Both the position numbers and the translations under genes were made by a program. Below, piece by piece: positions 51,540 to 61,416 of a stretch of 64,000 nucleotides of DNA. Source of the DNA: Betaproteobacteria bacterium (lineage in GTDB: Bacteria > Pseudomonadota > Gammaproteobacteria > Burkholderiales > Casimicrobiaceae). The notes under the pieces were generated by a model, which worked only from the letters and a program-made list of their open reading frames with translations, did no database searches and was not told the origin of the DNA. The stretch lies in contig JAAFJO010000006.1 in NCBI GenBank assembly GCA_013298145.1, positions 124,001 to 188,000 of the forward strand, in the 5' to 3' direction. How positions within the stretch are numbered: position 1 is the first letter of the stretch; each line of letters begins with the position of its first letter.

Positions 51540-52238
51540 CTAATCAGCGATGCGCACGGTGATCGGTTCGCAGCCGACACAGCTCGCCCTCATCGTATCG
51601 CCGCGCACGACGGCGGCGACGCCCTCAGGCGTGCCAGTCATGATCACATCGCCGGGCTGCAACTCCCACGCAGCGCTCAAGTGTTCGATGATCTCGTTGA
51701 CGCTCCAGATCAGTTTTGCAACATCGCTCTTTTGCGTGGTCTTCCCGTTCACCGTCAATTCAATGGCACCAGCGCTAAGCTCGCCGCTCTTGCTAATAGG
51801 TGTCACTGGCCCGATTGGGGCGGAATGATCAAACGCCTTGCCAATTTCCCACGGACGCCCCTGCTTCTTGGCCTCCCCCTGGAGATCGCGACGCGTCATG
51901 TCGAGTCCCACCGCGTAGCCGAAGACATAACTCGCGGCATCGACTGCGGAAATGTTTTTTCCGCCCTTCCGAATCGCAACGACCAGCTCCACTTCATGGT
52001 GCAAATTCTGCGTGAGCGACGGATAGGGAATTGAAACCACTTCATTACTTGCAACGGGCACCACCGCATCGGCAGGCTTCAAAAAGAAAAAAGGCGGCTC
52101 GCGACCCGTAAAGCCCATTTCTTGAGCGTGTTCAACGTAGTTGCGGCCCACGCAATACACGCGGCGGATGGGGAAGCGATCAGTGCTACCAACAATCGCA
52201 AGTGACACAACTGAACTGGGTGAAACGGCGTAAGTCAT
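51540..52238 (-). CDS. Fumarylacetoacetate hydrolase family protein, probable fumarylpyruvate/maleylpyruvate hydrolase
   Basis: A 232-residue FAH-fold hydrolase from ATG 52238 (MTYAVSPSS); the ORF-track start adds 14 residues. Metal ligands and active-site motifs include YCVGRNYVEHAQEMG, HHEVELVVAI and VFGYAVGLDMTRRDLQ, with TGTPEGVAAVVRGD near the end. After gentisate dioxygenase it would cleave fumarylpyruvate to fumarate and pyruvate, or maleylpyruvate directly. No maleylpyruvate isomerase gene is seen beside it. Confidence 0.9.
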   Translation of the reverse strand: MTYAVSPSSVVSLAIVGSTDRFPIRRVYCVGRNYVEHAQEMGFTGREPPFFFLKPADAVVPVASNEVVSIPYPSLTQNLHHEVELVVAIRKGGKNISAVDAASYVFGYAVGLDMTRRDLQGEAKKQGRPWEIGKAFDHSAPIGPVTPISKSGELSAGAIELTVNGKTTQKSDVAKLIWSVNEIIEHLSAAWELQPGDVIMTGTPEGVAAVVRGDTMRASCVGCEPITVRIAD

Positions 52239-52327
52239 ATGAATGGATAGAAGTGGGTTATTGATACCGAGCGACGTCAAGCCGTCACCTACATTTCTGT
52301 TTTCAGCAGCCGCGCGTCGCTATGTGT

Positions 52328-52350
52328 TGTAGGCGCGGGCTTGACCGCGC
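52328..52350 (+). repeat. REP single, family C
   Basis: TGTAGGCGCGGGCTTGACCG... between the hydrolase and gentisate dioxygenase genes, within a 139-bp gap. Confidence 0.8.
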
Positions 52351-52377
52351 TCAAACCCTCGCGAAGAGGAACGTCAA

Positions 52378-53430
52378 TCACATTGAACGCTCCTCTCGCC
52401 AGACGCCCATCGCTTGTTGCACAGGTCGATCCGAAAACGAGAAAAGTACGCAATCCTCATTTGCAGAAAGGGACAGCGAATACCATGACGGAACGACGAA
52501 CTGATCGCGCGGCGAAACGTTAAACGTCCAGGTCTGTTCGCCGCGCGAAACCGTTGCCACACCGCTGCCTTCAACCACGCTGAACACCGCGCCGTCGGTT
52601 TGCCGATACGGCTTGCCAGAAAAACCGCGAGGAAGCAGCTGCAAAAACGTTGCAATCGTTGGCATGGGCGAGCCACCGGTCGCGGGGTTCACATAACGAA
52701 GTTTCACCCCGTCAAACTCATCAATCGCTTGGTCGCGCGAGAGCTTCTCGAGCGCTTCGCGCGAGCGTGAATACGGGTACGAAAAGATGGGAGACGTCGC
52801 GCCATTTGGCGCATCGTAGCGAAGCGGGAGCATGTTTGCACCGTAGCGCGCAAAACTGTGTCCCTCGGGTTTCGTCACTTGCTGTTGGGCGGCGGTGCCA
52901 TTCTCCGCGAACCCCGCGTCGAAGAAACGCAGCATCGGAATATCAAGGCCGTCGAGCCACACCACAGGTCCCGTCGCCTCACTGCCGTGGTCATGCCAGG
53001 TCCAACTCGGGGTGATGATGAAATCGCCTGGATACATCGTAGTTCGCTCGCCGTTCACGGCAGTGAACGCGCCCGACCCTTCAACCACAAATCGGAGCGC
53101 GCTTTGCGTGTGGCGATGGCTGGGTGCCACTTCGCCCGGAAGAATCAGTTGCAAGCCCGCGTAGAGCGATTGTGTAATCGCGCTTTGACCGCGAAGCGCC
53201 GGATTCTCAAGAATCAGCACACGGCGAACCGCGTCTTCAGCGGTGATCGCCTCGCCGGCACGCATGAGAAACGGGCGCACCTGATCATACGTCCAATGCG
53301 CTGGAACGCATGGCGAATTTGGCTCGCGTGGGACGAGCGCATGCAGCACTTCCCACAAGGGCGTTAGATTGAACGGCGACATCGCCTCATAGAGCGCGGC
53401 GCGATCCCTGTTTTGTAGTCTAGCGTTCAT
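52378..53430 (-). CDS. Gentisate 1,2-dioxygenase
   Basis: A 350-residue bicupin dioxygenase that opens gentisate to maleylpyruvate using Fe(II). The N-terminal cupin has the metal-binding [15 protein letters not shown] and TWHDHGSE motifs, with a second cupin at about 240-340 ([19 protein letters not shown]). The [14 protein letters not shown] and [14 protein letters not shown] segments are typical. It lies 21 bp after the monooxygenase gene, in the same unit. Confidence 0.93.
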   Translation of the reverse strand: MNARLQNRDRAALYEAMSPFNLTPLWEVLHALVPREPNSPCVPAHWTYDQVRPFLMRAGEAITAEDAVRRVLILENPALRGQSAITQSLYAGLQLILPGEVAPSHRHTQSALRFVVEGSGAFTAVNGERTTMYPGDFIITPSWTWHDHGSEATGPVVWLDGLDIPMLRFFDAGFAENGTAAQQQVTKPEGHSFARYGANMLPLRYDAPNGATSPIFSYPYSRSREALEKLSRDQAIDEFDGVKLRYVNPATGGSPMPTIATFLQLLPRGFSGKPYRQTDGAVFSVVEGSGVATVSRGEQTWTFNVSPRDQFVVPSWYSLSLSANEDCVLFSFSDRPVQQAMGVWREERSM

Positions 53431-53451
53431 TACCGTTACTCAGGTTTTGCT

Positions 53452-54651
53452 TCATGCGGCAAACATCGTTGCCGGATCAATACCATCGTACATCCACTTC
53501 AAACCCGCGAATCCCGCGCTCTCTTTTCCGCTCTGGAAGAGCTGATTGCGAAGCTCGCGTGTGACACCGCTTGCATGATAAATGTCGCCATAGAAGCGAG
53601 CCGTGAGCTGGACGCGCGCCGTGCGCAAGTAGCGTGCACGCTCGTAGGCTTGAAACGCGGCAGCGATCGAATCATGCGCGCGAAGCGCTTCTCGCAACAC
53701 ACAGGCATCTTCGATCGCCTGGCCCGCACCCTGCGCGAGATATTGGAGCATCGGATGCGCAGCATCGCCGAGCAAGGTGACTCGACCTTGACTCCACCCC
53801 TTTACCGGTTCGCGATCACAGAGCAGCCACATCTTCCAGACGTTGATTTTCTCGAGCAACGCTTTGACCGGTGTCGCCGCGTTTGCAAAGCGCGCCTTTA
53901 GTTCATCAATGTCGCCGAAAGTGTTCCAGCCCTCGTCATATTTGTTGCTGTGAAATACGGCCACCAAGTTGTAGAGCTCGCCACGACGAAGCGGATACGT
54001 CACGAGATGCGTCTTTTCACCGCCCCAGAGCTCCACTTCATTACGCCACAAATGGCTTGGCACCTCATCGCGCTTGAGCACCGCGCGATAGGCGATATGT
54101 CCAGAAACGCGCGGCTTCCCGTCGCCGATGATTGCTTCTCGGATGCGAGACCACATGCCGTCCGCGCCAATGAGTGCATCGCCGTCGAATTCGCGCCCGT
54201 CGGCAAGTTTCACGTTGACACGATCTGCCGACTGGCTAAACGATTCAATTCGGCTGGCCGTGAGCAGCGTGACATTGCCAAACGCGTGACATGCGTTCAG
54301 AAGTACATCGTGTAAGTCTGCGCGATAGATCACCCCATAGGGAAAGCCATACGCCGCTTTTGCGGTCTCAGTAAGCGGCACGCGAACCACTTGTTCGCCC
54401 GTCGCTACATCGCGCATACCTAAGTGAGTCGGATAGCTCGCCACACGGTCAATATCCGCTGTGAGCCCAAGATAATCAAACATTCGAAAGACGTTTGGGC
54501 CGAGTTGAATCCCAGCGCCGATTTCTCCGAACGCGTCGGTTTGTTCAAACACCGTCACGCGATGGCCATCACTCGCGAGCACGAGCGCCGCTGCGAGCCC
54601 ACCAATACCACCGCCAGCAATCAGCATTTGAGTTTCGCGACTCGGGTTCAT
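53452..54651 (-). CDS. 3-Hydroxybenzoate 6-monooxygenase (FAD-dependent)
   Basis: A 399-residue aromatic flavoprotein hydroxylase. It has GGGIGGLAAALVLA for FAD, the DG motif DALIGADGMWSRIR and the GD motif VTLLGDAAHPMLQYLAQGAGQAIEDA. The Pfam FAD_binding_3 group includes salicylate and 3-hydroxybenzoate hydroxylases; the following gentisate dioxygenase favours 3-hydroxybenzoate 6-hydroxylation, giving gentisate. A salicylate 5-hydroxylase would be multicomponent. It is the first gene of the unit, divergent from marR. Confidence 0.88.
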   Translation of the reverse strand: MNPSRETQMLIAGGGIGGLAAALVLASDGHRVTVFEQTDAFGEIGAGIQLGPNVFRMFDYLGLTADIDRVASYPTHLGMRDVATGEQVVRVPLTETAKAAYGFPYGVIYRADLHDVLLNACHAFGNVTLLTASRIESFSQSADRVNVKLADGREFDGDALIGADGMWSRIREAIIGDGKPRVSGHIAYRAVLKRDEVPSHLWRNEVELWGGEKTHLVTYPLRRGELYNLVAVFHSNKYDEGWNTFGDIDELKARFANAATPVKALLEKINVWKMWLLCDREPVKGWSQGRVTLLGDAAHPMLQYLAQGAGQAIEDACVLREALRAHDSIAAAFQAYERARYLRTARVQLTARFYGDIYHASGVTRELRNQLFQSGKESAGFAGLKWMYDGIDPATMFAA

Positions 54652-54691
54652 CGTTTACTTTTCGCAGCAATTACTGCTATTCAATAAGTCT

Positions 54692-54704
54692 ACTTATAAT
54701 AAGT
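54692..54704. promoter_or_regulatory. Probable MarR operator and overlapping promoter
   Basis: ACTTAT-A-ATAAGT is a perfect palindrome in the 79-bp divergent gap; the surrounding AAGTctACTTATAATAAGTgtACTT also repeats AAGTNNACTT. TATAAT (54695-54700) inside it, with TTACTG at 54671-54676 (18-bp spacing), gives a promoter for marR, so a bound repressor would block it and probably the catabolic promoter too. Confidence 0.65.
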
Positions 54705-54730
54705 GTACTTACTAACTAACTGGTTTGCAA

Positions 54731-55240
54731 ATGCGCGCGTCGAAACTTGTGGAGCCAGCCCCCAGAAATGCAACGCAGCAGGTGTTTGATATCCATTCTG
54801 TTCCAGGACATTTGATTCGCCGCGCACAACAGATTGCGGTTGCTATCTTCGTCGAGGAAACCGCCGAAACTGATCTCACGCCAATCCAATTCGCACTACT
54901 TGCAGAGCTCGAACGAGCGTCGGGCGTTGATCAAGTCACGCTCGCCGCGCTGATCGCAGTCGATGTGGCAACGTTCGGCCAAGTCGTCACCCGCCTTGAA
55001 GAGCGCGGTCTCGTCGTGCGAGAAAGCGATCCCGTTGATCGTCGCAGGAAGCGTCTCGCGCTCACGTCAGCAGGTCGAAGCTGCCTCAAACGAGCCATCC
55101 CCGCAGTGCGGTCAGCGCAGGCTCGGATCCTCGCTCCTCTAGATGCGATTGAGCAGGCTGAGCTCTGCCGCTTACTCGCGAAACTTGTAGAACAAAACAA
55201 TGACGCTAGTCGGGCGCCGATGCGCCGGGTTACGGGTTAA
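54731..55240 (+). CDS. MarR-family regulator
   Basis: A 169-residue winged-helix regulator from ATG 54731; the ORF-track TTG at 54725 is two codons earlier. It shows LTPIQFALLAELERA, the recognition region LAALIAVDVATFGQVVTRLEERGLVVRESDPVDRRRKRLALTSAG and a C-terminal dimer helix. Divergent from the 3-hydroxybenzoate/gentisate unit, it is the likely repressor, probably released by a substrate or pathway intermediate. Confidence 0.92.
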   Translation: MRASKLVEPAPRNATQQVFDIHSVPGHLIRRAQQIAVAIFVEETAETDLTPIQFALLAELERASGVDQVTLAALIAVDVATFGQVVTRLEERGLVVRESDPVDRRRKRLALTSAGRSCLKRAIPAVRSAQARILAPLDAIEQAELCRLLAKLVEQNNDASRAPMRRVTG

Positions 55241-56954
55241 GACGCGTTCCATTAGCCCGTAGCCGCGCGAGGGTGTACATGGTTTCTCACGCTGCGTGGA
55301 TCGCCGCGCAGTGAGCCCTTCTCTGAGTACTGTTAATTCCTTTAAGAACGCCAGTTTGCGTTTTTAACGGCACGCCCATTTCTACGTCGTAGAAGCGCGT
55401 TTTGTTAAGTAAGTCCCAATTTAAATCTGCTTCTAACGACGTGGCTGTGACGGTAAATGCATGACAACGGCGAGTAAAAGGTGATGTGTTTCGCCTCGAC
55501 GGCCTGACTCATTCAAGCCTGTATCTTTTGGACTAAGACCTGGTGAATAGTCAAACGAAGGCGCGACGATTAAGCCGCTTTCCCCTCACTGATGCTAGCG
55601 GCTGCTGAATACGCCTTCGTCGCCATCGCCCCGTGTGCACGGATTCGTATGAGCCTAACGAGTTTGGGTTTTCATTCGAATGTGTTGACGTTTTCGTGGT
55701 CACGGCGCATCGCGGTGACAAGTGTGGAGAAGCGATAACAGGTCTCATGACTTGGTTTGACAATGCAGATGGACGAAATTGCCGCACCTTCTCTATATCT
55801 AAAACTTCATCGTAGTGAATTTGCAGGCAGGAGCCAAAAAATAGAAGCAGCAGCGGGGCTGAGTGTTTGTCGTAGCCAGCCCCGGCGTCGTTTGCCCAAA
55901 AACGGTGGAAGTCGCGAAGTCGCGCGCGATTCCACCGGGGCGCGAGCGGAACCGTTACTTCACAGAAAAGGGCTTGCTCGATCTCATGGCGCTGCAAACG
56001 ATTCAGTGTGAGACTTGCGGCGAAGTACATCGCGCGTAATCATTCCCGGTCAATCGCGCACCAGGGCATGTTTGCGCTCTTTTGGCGGATGCGGCGATTC
56101 AGGTTTCGATGCACGCGAAGTTGACAGACGAGGCGCGACGGCCGACGTGGCGAGCGCACGGAGAGCGGGCGACAAGTGTGTCGCAAAAACTTCGTAACCA
56201 CTCTGAGCGCCGCTTCTGCCAAATGAGCTGAACCCGCCCCGAAGAATTCCGAAAATGTGACGCGTCTGCTTTTTAACGTGGCCTGAATCGTGGGCCGCCG
56301 AAGCACCTGATCGCTTGATTCGAAAGCGTGAACCATGCTGTTCGACTTTGCGACGATGTTGGGGCCGTCGCTACCGCAAATACAAACCCAGCCACCTTCA
56401 TCGCGGATAGGTGCGAACCAGAGATGTATGGGGTGACTTGGCCGGCACGTCGCCAGCAAATCCGCGGGCTCGTTCGGGCTTCGCAAGCGCTGACGAGCGC
56501 TGAGTTGCGTAGATATCAACTCGCCATGGCGAGCGGCCGTAGACACGGATCCGCAACAAGCTTTCCACAACTTCCGAGTGACCGTATGCTGCGACGCGCG
56601 CTCAGCCCGTGCCGTCGGCAGGGGCGTTCGACACGAATGTAGGATGCTCAAATGTGGTCAGCGTTACAGTTGAAGACCTTTCCGTATTTCGCTGCCTGCA
56701 TCAAAACACGGCGGGCTTGGGAATGCCAACAGCATAGAAATCACTTGGCAACAGCCGACTTGAAAACCTTGACGCGCCCATCGACAACCGAAACCCAACG
56801 GCGAACAATCGAGCGGCATTTGCATTTACGTCCGTGTTCTTCCTGAATCGTGCAGTTGCTCTCGCTCTCTCGACTGAAACCAAACCTAAAATGCGAGAGC
56901 GTTGTCAACGGGCAGCGAGATTCTGGGGGACAGATATTGGGAGACTGCTGGCGC
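55241..56954. other. 1.7-kb region with no recognised gene
   Basis: Frames in the ORF track (for example 55551-56030 minus, 159 aa, and 56040-56651 minus, 203 aa) overlap frames on the other strand, lack recognisable motifs or membrane segments and are rich in R, S and H. I treat them as chance frames. No transposase, tRNA, array or repeat of the window's families was found. It may be decayed sequence or hold an unrecognised RNA. Confidence 0.5.
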
Positions 56955-58889
56955 ATGCTAGCTCTACGCAGGTGCGCGGCAACGGCAGCGGCCCACGCGA
57001 TCGTCGTTTTGTTTATCGGTTTGGCGATATTGGGCGCGTTTGGTGCTGTTACCCCGGGCGACATTCGTGAAGCTGAATCGACGCGGTACTCCACAGGATT
57101 GCTGCAGTTTGATTACGCTCAAAAACTAACGCAGCAGCTTTCTCCGGACACGCCGCCCGAACTGGTTGTAGACACGGTTAATCTTCTCGCACGTGCCTGC
57201 ATCGAAATCGGGCGAGGCGATCTTGCACTGGGTGCACTTTCGGAGGCAATCGCGCTTGCCACCCAAATCAATGACCCGATGCGACTCGCAACGCTCAAGC
57301 AAGCACGAGCGCGAGCGAAATACTTCATGGGACTTGAGTCGGAGGCTGCGAAAGAAAGCGCCGAAGCAATTCGTGCACAGCGCGGAATCGCCGCCAGTTT
57401 TGCAGAACACCCAGACCCCACCCGCTTGATTGACGATCTGTTCGACTACGCGATGATTGAACGCGCCGCAGGAGGCGACGGCAATGCAATCTCGTCGTTG
57501 CGGCTAATTGAGCGCTTGCTGCCGCTCTCTAGAATCCGCGTTCGTCACGAAATCGCCCTTGACTATGCCCTTGCCGACGTCTTGCAGTCCTTTGCGGATT
57601 ACGAACCCGCGCGAAAACGACTCCTCATCGCGCTTGAAAAGGCAGAGCGTGCCGGTGAAATCGGATGGCAGCTAGAACTCCTGCACGCGCTTAGCATCAA
57701 CGAATTGGATCGTGGAGACCTCGGCGCAGCTGAGCGCACTGCGATGCGTCATCTTGAGGCCTCGCGACTGCAAAAAAGTCTTCTTGGTGCAGCGACCGCC
57801 GCCCTCAGCCTAGCCGAAATTCATCGCTTGCAACAAGATAGCCCGAGAGCGTACGCGCGCGCGGCCGACGCCGTGCGACTTCATGATCGACTGGACGACA
57901 ATATCGCGCGAGCCAGCGCTCGACGGGAGCTTGCGCTCGCAGCTGCAGCAACAGGTCGCATCGACGAAGCCAGGAAACTCCTCAGCGAAATGCTGGCACT
58001 GCGTCCGGAAAACTCAAGCGAGCAATGGGCGCATCGGGTAGCGCAACTGCGCACCCAAATCGCAATGGCAGCAAAGAGCGGCAACGACGCCATCGTGCTC
58101 CGCGCACGCGAGGAGCTATTGGCCTATATACGTCAAGCGAAAACTACTGCCGCTCAAATTCGCGCGCTACGCGAGTACCACGAGGTGAATGCGCGTGAGC
58201 TTGAGCTAGAAGCGCTTCTGAAGCAAAACGCGGTCAGCGAGGTGGTAATCAAGCGCGATCAAACGCGAATATTCTGGCAACGGATTGCAATCACCGCATC
58301 GCTTGTCACATTGTTAGCGGTGGGCGTCGCGCTCTTTGTGCTCGCTCGGCGCGCAAATTCGCTCCGCGTCACTGCCGAAACTGATGCACTTACGAGCGTG
58401 AATTCGCGCGCAGCGATTCTTGCCACGGCTCACTCGCGCTGCGCGGAAGCTGAGGCAAATGGCGAGTACATCGCGGTGTGCGTTCTAGATATTGATCGGT
58501 TCAAACAATTCAACGACACGTACGGACACGCGCTCGGCGATCAAGTGTTGATTCATTGCGTTGACATCATTCGCGAGTCCCTGCGACGTGACGACGCCGT
58601 CGGGAGGATCGGTGGCGATGAGTTTTTGTTGGTGCTGCGCTCAGCGAACGAGGCTCGCGCTCACGCAATCATTGACCGCATTGTCGCCACGATCGCACAA
58701 CGACCGGTCATGCATAACGGGCAACCGTTGTTTGTAAGTGTCAGCGCTGGCGTCGCGGAGTTCGCACCGAGTTCGCAGGACTCGGTTAAGCAGCTAATTC
58801 AGCGAGCAGATCGTGGGTTACTGAATGCGAAGCAAAACGGGAAGAACCGCGTGGAACGGTTTTCGACGTTGGCCGAAGCGGTGCAATAA
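56955..58889 (+). CDS. Diguanylate cyclase with TPR-like sensor region
   Basis: A 644-residue protein from ATG 56955; an upstream start at 56850 would add 35 non-conserved residues. A signal/anchor helix (AHAIVVLFIGLAILGAFGA) is followed by about 400 residues of TPR-like helical repeats predicted to be periplasmic, a membrane helix (IAITASLVTLLAVGVALFVLA) and a C-terminal GGDEF domain. The active-site GGDEF in GRIGGDEFLL is intact, with an RxxD inhibitory site (RRDD) five residues upstream, so c-di-GMP synthesis with product feedback is expected. There is no EAL domain and no gene-context clue to the signal. Confidence 0.88.
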   Translation: MLALRRCAATAAAHAIVVLFIGLAILGAFGAVTPGDIREAESTRYSTGLLQFDYAQKLTQQLSPDTPPELVVDTVNLLARACIEIGRGDLALGALSEAIALATQINDPMRLATLKQARARAKYFMGLESEAAKESAEAIRAQRGIAASFAEHPDPTRLIDDLFDYAMIERAAGGDGNAISSLRLIERLLPLSRIRVRHEIALDYALADVLQSFADYEPARKRLLIALEKAERAGEIGWQLELLHALSINELDRGDLGAAERTAMRHLEASRLQKSLLGAATAALSLAEIHRLQQDSPRAYARAADAVRLHDRLDDNIARASARRELALAAAATGRIDEARKLLSEMLALRPENSSEQWAHRVAQLRTQIAMAAKSGNDAIVLRAREELLAYIRQAKTTAAQIRALREYHEVNARELELEALLKQNAVSEVVIKRDQTRIFWQRIAITASLVTLLAVGVALFVLARRANSLRVTAETDALTSVNSRAAILATAHSRCAEAEANGEYIAVCVLDIDRFKQFNDTYGHALGDQVLIHCVDIIRESLRRDDAVGRIGGDEFLLVLRSANEARAHAIIDRIVATIAQRPVMHNGQPLFVSVSAGVAEFAPSSQDSVKQLIQRADRGLLNAKQNGKNRVERFSTLAEAVQ

Positions 58890-59111
58890 CCGATATTGCC
58901 GCGCACCACAAACCACCTGTCGCGGTGACGCCGACTCACAGTAACAACAACCGCGTGAGCTCTCTCGTGGACTGTCATTACTGCGTTGCAATTCGCGTCA
59001 CATTCGCGACCCCAGTCAGTGTGCGCTGGGCCGAATGAGGCTCTTGCCAGTGGATCGCTTACATTTGACCTAAACCCATTTCCAGTGTCACACGGACATT
59101 GAAACAAGGTT

Positions 59112-59196
<85 letters not shown>

Positions 59197-59223
59197 ATTT
59201 CAGATTTCAACCGGAATTATAGA

Positions 59224-61416
59224 TTGACTACGAAAACGACCAAAATCCAATCCGCTGCTTCGAAGAAAAAAGCAGTGAAAACTCCGCCGAAGGCATTAGG
59301 CGCTAAAGTCCCCAAAGCGCGCGCTTCAGCGTCGGCTGTGAAGAAAACCAGCAAGAAACCGTTGTCGACAACTGCAAAGGCAAAAGTCGCCGCACCGCCG
59401 ACGACGGAGACCGGCGAGAAAAGCACCCCAGCGAAGCGTCGCGCGACAAAAGCGGCTGCGCCTGAACCAACGCCGCCTGCTCAGGCACCCACACCCCCAC
59501 CGTTATTGCCGCCGAACACGTTACTCGCGACCGTCATCGGTCACCCTGACGGTTACGGTTTCGCCAAGCTCGATCAAGGGGGCGATGACCTCTTTATTTC
59601 CGAAGACGAAATGCGAGCCGTGCTACACGGCGATCGTATCGGAATCCGTGCGAGCGGTTTCACCCGCGACGGCAAGGCCACGGGCGAGGTGGTGTCGATT
59701 GTTCAGCGAGCGAATCACCGTGTGGTGGGGAAACTCAAATCAAAGGACGGGATCTGGTTTGTCGTAGCCTCGGAGCGGCGCATCAACCAAGATATTGTTG
59801 TTCCGCGAAACAAGCTTAACAAGGCAGCCCTTGATCAAATTGTTGTCGTCGAAATCAGCAAACAACCCACCCCCTACGACGATGCGGTAGGCGAGATCGT
59901 AGAAATCGTGGGTGACGAAGGCGCGAGTGATATTGAGCTCGAAATTGCAATTCGCAAACACAATTTGCCCTACGTATTTTCAGACGCAACGCTTAAGGAA
60001 GCGGCTGCGTTCGGAGATAAGGTCAAGCCCGCAGATGCGCGCGGACGAGTCGATCTACGCGAGCTGCCCTTGGTCACGATCGATGGGGAAACGGCGAAGG
60101 ATTTCGACGATGCCGTCTACGCTGAGAAATCTGGCAAAGGATTTCGACTGGTGGTCGCGATCGCGGATGTTTCGCACTACGTGAAGTTAAAGTCCGCGCT
60201 CGATGCAGATGCTCGTGAGCGCACCACCAGCGTGTATTTCCCGCGCCGCGTGATCCCAATGCTGCCGGAGGCGCTCTCCAACGAATTGTGCTCACTGCGG
60301 CCGAACGTGGATCGCCTTTGCATGGTGTGCGATATGAAGGTTTCGGCGAGCGGCGACATTTCATCCTTTGAGTTCTACGCAGCCGTCATGAACTCCAAAG
60401 CGCGGCTGACCTACACCGAAGTCGCATCGCAGCTCCCCGGGCTTGTGGCGTCAAAACCCAAGAAGGGCTCGATTGACGCATCGCTGAAATGCCTCCACGA
60501 GCTCTACCAAGTATTTCGCGACGCACGCAAGCTTCGTGGCGCACTTGACTTCGAAGGCCAGGAAGCGGTGTTCACGTTTAACGATGATGGCAGCGTTGCA
60601 AATATCCAGCCCGCTATTCGGAACGACGCACACAAGTTGATTGAAGAGATGATGCTTGCGGCCAACGTGTGTGCTGCCGAATTTTTAGCGAGCGCGAAAC
60701 AGCCGCAGCTTTACCGTGTGCACGATATTCCACTGCCCGAGAAATTGGCCGCACTACGCGAAACGCTTTCCTTACGTGGTCTCTCGCTCGGCGGCGGCGA
60801 GCAACCTGAACCAAAAGACTACGCTGATTTGATCGAGCGCACTCGTGATCGCATCGACGCGCCCGCGCTCCACATGACGCTTCTGCGCTCGCTTCCCCAG
60901 GCTATCTACACACCGAAAGACGGGGGACACTTCGGACTCGCATACGAGCACTACGCGCATTTCACGTCTCCGATTCGGCGCTACCCCGATCTGCTCGTTC
61001 ATCGAGGAATCAAGGCAGTTTTGGCAAAGAAGAAATATGCCGAACCCGATTGGGACCGTCTGGGCGAGATTTGCAGCGCGAATGAGCGCCGGGCGGATGT
61101 CGCATCGCGCGAGGTCGTGCAATTCCTCAAGGCTAAATTTCTCGAGACAAAGCTCGGCGAGGTGTTCGTGGGCACCGTTTCGGGTGTCGTACCGTTCGGC
61201 GCGTTCGTCACCCTCGACACCACGTTCGCCGACGGCCTCGTTCACGCCTCCACCCTGCCACGCGACTACTACGAACTCGGCCGCGACAAAGTTACGCTGG
61301 TGGGCCAACGTAGCGGCTTTAGCTTGGCGCTCGGGGAGCGAATCCGCGTCAAGGTCGCAGCCGTTAATCCAGACAACGGCAAAGTGGACTTCGAGTTTGT
61401 CGAAAGGGCGGGTTAA
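59224..61416 (+). CDS. rnr: Ribonuclease R, N-terminally remodelled
   Basis: A 730-residue RNase II/R-family 3'-5' exoribonuclease. The first 95 or so residues are a Lys/Ala/Pro-rich tail (KTTKIQSAASKKKAVKT...), after which the cold-shock domains begin at LLATVIGHPDGYGFAKLD. The RNB domain has DGETAKDFDDAVYAE (Mg-binding aspartates) and HYAHFTSPIRRYPDLLVHR. The S1 domain (GEVFVGTVSGVVPFGAFVTLD) ends the protein. The N-terminal helix-turn-helix common in RNase R is missing, and the basic tail, C-terminal in E. coli RNase R, is at the N terminus. The start is taken as TTG 59224 with no clear ribosome site; a later start is possible. Confidence 0.9.
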   Translation: MTTKTTKIQSAASKKKAVKTPPKALGAKVPKARASASAVKKTSKKPLSTTAKAKVAAPPTTETGEKSTPAKRRATKAAAPEPTPPAQAPTPPPLLPPNTLLATVIGHPDGYGFAKLDQGGDDLFISEDEMRAVLHGDRIGIRASGFTRDGKATGEVVSIVQRANHRVVGKLKSKDGIWFVVASERRINQDIVVPRNKLNKAALDQIVVVEISKQPTPYDDAVGEIVEIVGDEGASDIELEIAIRKHNLPYVFSDATLKEAAAFGDKVKPADARGRVDLRELPLVTIDGETAKDFDDAVYAEKSGKGFRLVVAIADVSHYVKLKSALDADARERTTSVYFPRRVIPMLPEALSNELCSLRPNVDRLCMVCDMKVSASGDISSFEFYAAVMNSKARLTYTEVASQLPGLVASKPKKGSIDASLKCLHELYQVFRDARKLRGALDFEGQEAVFTFNDDGSVANIQPAIRNDAHKLIEEMMLAANVCAAEFLASAKQPQLYRVHDIPLPEKLAALRETLSLRGLSLGGGEQPEPKDYADLIERTRDRIDAPALHMTLLRSLPQAIYTPKDGGHFGLAYEHYAHFTSPIRRYPDLLVHRGIKAVLAKKKYAEPDWDRLGEICSANERRADVASREVVQFLKAKFLETKLGEVFVGTVSGVVPFGAFVTLDTTFADGLVHASTLPRDYYELGRDKVTLVGQRSGFSLALGERIRVKVAAVNPDNGKVDFEFVERAG

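Noticed and set aside
55551-56030. 159-aa minus-strand ORF in the gene-poor region
   Set aside because: No family likeness, no clear ribosome site and overlapping frames on the plus strand; coding status could not be supported.
56040-56651. 203-aa minus-strand ORF in the gene-poor region
   Set aside because: Overlaps a plus-strand ORF of similar quality, has no hydrophobic or catalytic pattern and an R/S-rich composition; not annotated as a gene.
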